From positions 2,831,001-2,895,000 of the forward strand of contig NZ_CP052859.1 in NCBI RefSeq assembly GCF_012935695.1: a DNA stretch of 64,000 nucleotides, in the 5' to 3' direction. Position 1 is the stretch's first letter. Each line of letters begins with the position of its first letter. The DNA comes from Pseudomonas sp. ADAK18 (lineage in GTDB: Bacteria; Pseudomonadota; Gammaproteobacteria; Pseudomonadales; Pseudomonadaceae). Below the pieces are notes generated by a model. It was not told the origin of the DNA. It did no database searches and saw only the letters and a list, made by a program, of their open reading frames with translations. This document shows positions 61,877 to 64,000 of this stretch, piece by piece. The translations under genes were made by a program, and so were the position numbers.

Positions 61877-63520
61877 GGCCTCACGCCGGTCGACCTTGGC
61901 CGGCGCCGCAACGGCCAGGGGCGCGAAGCTATGGGCCTGAGCTGCGCGCCACATACCGGCGTAGAACTCAGAATTGATCGAGTCCTTGAGCAACTCCCCA
62001 GGTTCAAGGAACACGTGAATCTGTGAAAACAGCCGCACCTCGGTGGTGGTCATGCGCCGTACCAGATGCTTGGGCTGCAATTGCGCGGGATGAGTCAGGC
62101 CTGCGGCACTGAGCATTTCACCGAGCGCCACCAGGGTGTTGCGATGGAAGTTGTGCACCCGCTCGGCCTTGTCCGGTACTTGCAGCGCGCGCTGGCGCAG
62201 CGGGTCCTGGGTCGCGACGCCGGTGGGGCATTTGTTGGTGTGGCAGCTTTGCGACTGGATGCAGCCGATGGCAAACATAAAGCCCCGGGCCGAGTTGACC
62301 CAGTCGGCACCGATGGCCAGCACGCTGGCGATGTCGAAGGCGCTGACAATCTTGCCACTGGCTCCCAGTTTGATAGGCCCACGCAAGCCGGCGCCGACCA
62401 AGGTGTTGTGCACGAACAGCAAGCCTTCGCGCATGGGCATACCGATGTTGTCCGTGAACTCGCGAGGTGCTGCACCGGTGCCGCCTTCCTTGCCGTCAAC
62501 CACGATGAAGTCCGGCAGGATGCCGGTCTCCAGCATGGCCTTGACGATGGCCATGAACTCCCACGGATGGCCCAGGCACAGCTTGAAACCCACCGGTTTT
62601 CCCCCGGAAAGATTGCGCAAGCGCACGATGAACGCCAGCAGCTCCATGGGCGTACTGAACTCGGAGTGCCGCGCGGGCGACACGCAATCGCTGCCCATTT
62701 GCACGCCACGGGTGCTGGCGATTTCTTCGTTGACCTTATGCTTGGGCAGGATGCCGCCGTGACCCGGCTTGGCACCTTGGCTCAGCTTGATCTCGATCAT
62801 TTTGACTTGCGGCTGGCGTGCCTGCTCGGCAAAGCGTTCCGGATCAAAGCGACCGTTCAAGGTACGGCAGCCGAAGTAACCGCTGCCGATTTCCCAGATC
62901 AGGTCGCCGGCAAACTCGCGATGGTAGGGGCTGATGCTGCCTTCACCGGTGTCATGGGCGAAGCCGCCCAGACTCGCGCCTTTGTTCAAGGCACGGATGG
63001 CATTCGCGCTGAGGGCGCCGAAGCTCATGGCCGAGATGTTGAACACCGACGCACTGTAGGGCTGCAAGCATTCGGGGCCACCGACCACCACGCGAAACTG
63101 CTGTGGGTCGCAATGATCACTGGGCAACATGGAGTGGCTGATGAATTCGAAACCCGGCTTGTAGACGTCAGTCAGCGTGCCGAAGGCTTTTTCCGCCGGC
63201 TGGTTTTTCGCGCGCTGATAGACGATCGAACGCTGGGTTCGGGAAAACGGCAATTGTTCATCGTCGCCCTCCAGCAGGTACTGGCGGATCTCCGGGCGAA
63301 TGGTTTCCACCAGGTAGCGGATATTGCCCAGAATCGGGTAGTTGCGACGCACGGAATGATGGGTTTGCAGCAGGTCATTGAAGCCGATAAGGCTGAGCAC
63401 ACCGGTGACCAGCGTCAACCCGGTCAGCCAGGGTGACAGGGGCAGGAAAAACAGGCTGCCCAACGTAAACAGCACACACACGGCGAAGACGGCATACCGG
63501 CTCAAGAGTGACACTTTCAT
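61862..63520 (-). CDS. FMN-binding glutamate synthase-like membrane protein
   Basis: A 552-aa protein with two N-terminal TM segments (about 8-47) and a GltB-like FMN barrel (SAMSFGALSANAIRALNKGA, KLSQGAKPGHGGILPKHKVN, DGKEGGTGAAP). A cysteine cluster CIQSQSCHTNKCPTG binds a 3Fe-4S centre as in glutamate synthase. The amidotransferase domain is missing, so it cannot use glutamine directly; family members have no assigned role in general. AGGA is present before ATG 63520. Convergent with the GMC gene (15-bp overlap). Confidence 0.88.
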   Translation of the reverse strand: MKVSLLSRYAVFAVCVLFTLGSLFFLPLSPWLTGLTLVTGVLSLIGFNDLLQTHHSVRRNYPILGNIRYLVETIRPEIRQYLLEGDDEQLPFSRTQRSIVYQRAKNQPAEKAFGTLTDVYKPGFEFISHSMLPSDHCDPQQFRVVVGGPECLQPYSASVFNISAMSFGALSANAIRALNKGASLGGFAHDTGEGSISPYHREFAGDLIWEIGSGYFGCRTLNGRFDPERFAEQARQPQVKMIEIKLSQGAKPGHGGILPKHKVNEEIASTRGVQMGSDCVSPARHSEFSTPMELLAFIVRLRNLSGGKPVGFKLCLGHPWEFMAIVKAMLETGILPDFIVVDGKEGGTGAAPREFTDNIGMPMREGLLFVHNTLVGAGLRGPIKLGASGKIVSAFDIASVLAIGADWVNSARGFMFAIGCIQSQSCHTNKCPTGVATQDPLRQRALQVPDKAERVHNFHRNTLVALGEMLSAAGLTHPAQLQPKHLVRRMTTTEVRLFSQIHVFLEPGELLKDSINSEFYAGMWRAAQAHSFAPLAVAAPAKVDRREASATA

Positions 63521-63527
63521 TGTTATT
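63520..63527 (-). promoter_or_regulatory. Crc/Hfq-type motif (AATAACAA) at glutamate-synthase-like start
   Basis: AATAACAA lies between the AGGA site and the ATG, overlapping its first A, and matches AAnAAnAA. Confidence 0.45.
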
Positions 63528-63544
63528 CCTCGACAGAAAAGACT

Positions 63545-63555
63545 GGCCTAGCGGG
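63545..63555. repeat. Left 11-bp target site duplication (GGCCTAGCGGG)
   Basis: Direct repeat identical to 63767-63777, bordering the MITE-like element on its left. Confidence 0.85.
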
Positions 63556-63766
63556 TAATGCCGATCAGTTAAGCGAACACAAGACCTCAAGACAGAGAAG
63601 ATCAAAGGTGGGAGCTGTCGAGCCCCAGCGAGGCTGCGATAGCGGTGGGTCAGGCAACATCAATGTTGACGGTGCCGACGCCATCGCAGCCTCGCTGGGG
63701 CTCGACAACTCCCACACTGGATCTGCTTCGCTTGTTGGATCTCCATTCCTTAACTGACTGGCATTA
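63556..63766 (-). mobile_element. 211-bp MITE-like element, inverted copy
   Basis: Reverse-complement copy of the element at 30371-30581 with the same length and the same terminal repeats (TAATGCCGATCAGTTAAG to CTTAACTGACTGGCATTA). Inside is a REPIN with arms 63608-63640 and 63683-63715. Flanked by the 11-bp direct repeat GGCCTAGCGGG. Few differences from the 30.4 kb copy, so both probably moved recently. Confidence 0.88.
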
Positions 63767-63777
63767 GGCCTAGCGGG
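63767..63777. repeat. Right 11-bp target site duplication (GGCCTAGCGGG)
   Basis: The right copy includes the stop codon of the thioesterase gene (TAG on the minus strand, 63770-63772), so insertion happened at the very end of that gene without changing its protein. Confidence 0.85.
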
Positions 63778-64000
63778 CGGCACCCAGCTCACGAATCTCG
63801 GCGTAGCGCGCTTGCAGCTCCTGGCGCTGTTGCTTGCGCAATTGCGCTTGGGCAAAACGACGTAATTCGCCTGGGGTGTCCGGCAGCAACGGGCGCACGG
63901 GGCATGGGCGCCCATCGGGGTCGATCGCGACCATGGTGAAATAACAACTGTTGGTGTGGCGCACCGTTCGCTCGTGAATGTTTTCGGTCATCACTTTCAC
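63770..64000 (-). CDS. Acyl-CoA thioesterase (hot-dog fold), C-terminal part
   Basis: 76 residues of a protein continuing beyond the right edge: VKVMTENIHERTVRHTNSCY, then FTMVAIDPDGRPCPVRPLLP and a charged helical end. This is the C-terminal half of a YciA/BACH-type acyl-CoA thioesterase (VxVWxExxxxxxRxxxxxAxFTFVAID pattern). The 5' end, with the catalytic Asp/Asn helix, lies outside. The gene ends at the target duplication of a MITE-like element. Confidence 0.85.
   Translation of the reverse strand: MKVMTENIHERTVRHTNSCYFTMVAIDPDGRPCPVRPLLPDTPGELRRFAQAQLRKQQRQELQARYAEIRELGAAR

Noticed and set aside
62066..63436. 456-aa open frame antisense to the glutamate-synthase-like gene
   Set aside because: Shadow of a gene with clear FMN and Fe-S motifs.
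13987..63766. Short repeated palindromes considered as a CRISPR array
   Set aside because: Copies are widely separated, carry inverted arms and show MITE/REPIN structure; there is no repeat-spacer periodicity and no cas gene.

Overview
The window looks like chromosomal DNA of a GC-rich Pseudomonas of the P. fluorescens group. Evidence: REP/REPIN-type palindromes of the kind common in that group, very close BenABCD/BenR-type proteins, OprB-type and DUF1302 outer-membrane proteins, many LysR/AraC regulators, and A-rich leader motifs matching the Pseudomonas Hfq/Crc target AAnAAnAA. Nearly everything here is accessory metabolism: transport, catabolism and regulation. No rRNA, tRNA, CRISPR array or complete insertion sequence was seen.

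Layout. 1-235: 3' cut-off moaB. 0.47-2.3 kb: LysR regulator converging on a DyP-type peroxidase. 2.4-6.6 kb: polyamine-type binding protein, nitrilase-superfamily amidase, LuxR-type regulator and P1 (DmpA-like) peptidase, with a REP doublet. 6.8-10.6 kb: ferric-type ABC importer (binding protein, fused double permease, ATPase) behind a possible Fur box. 10.7-14.0 kb: DUF347 membrane protein, small lipoprotein and a QseBC-like two-component system. 14.0-18.3 kb: LysR, GMC oxidoreductase and aldehyde dehydrogenase, with a worn repeat element at the convergent end.

18.4-25.5 kb: a visibly AT-richer cassette (Lrp, amino-acid permease, aromatic-type aminotransferase, HpcH/HpaI aldolase, Lrp) bordered by two broken genes, an autotransporter barrel remnant and an ispG-like gene lacking its start. 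The cassette looks like an acquired import, transamination and retro-aldol pathway.

25.4-30.3 kb: benABCD with a benR-type activator at its distal end. 30.37-30.58 kb: a 211-bp MITE-like element with an 11-bp target duplication and a REPIN inside. 30.7-40.9 kb: quinone-oxidoreductase-like protein, LysR, CoA-transferase, two DUF202 proteins, LysR, and an acyl-CoA ligase / acyl-CoA dehydrogenase / MFS operon with its LysR. 41.0-49.3 kb: serine hydrolase, DUF1302, DUF1329, YCF48-like and RND proteins, a plausible envelope system for a hydrophobic ester. 49.35-54.75 kb: His/Arg-type ABC importer with an M20 amidohydrolase and LysR. 54.8-61.9 kb: AraC regulator diverging from a cupin dioxygenase, MFS, zinc alcohol dehydrogenase, OprB porin and GMC oxidoreductase. 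61.9-63.5 kb: FMN/Fe-S glutamate-synthase-like protein. 63.56-63.77 kb: second full MITE copy, inverted. 63.77-64.0 kb: C-terminal part of an acyl-CoA thioesterase.

Twelve leaders or early coding regions of catabolic, transport or regulator genes carry AAnAAnAA motifs, suggesting that much of the region is under post-transcriptional carbon catabolite repression. Product names rest on recognised motifs and family resemblance read by eye; no database search was possible.
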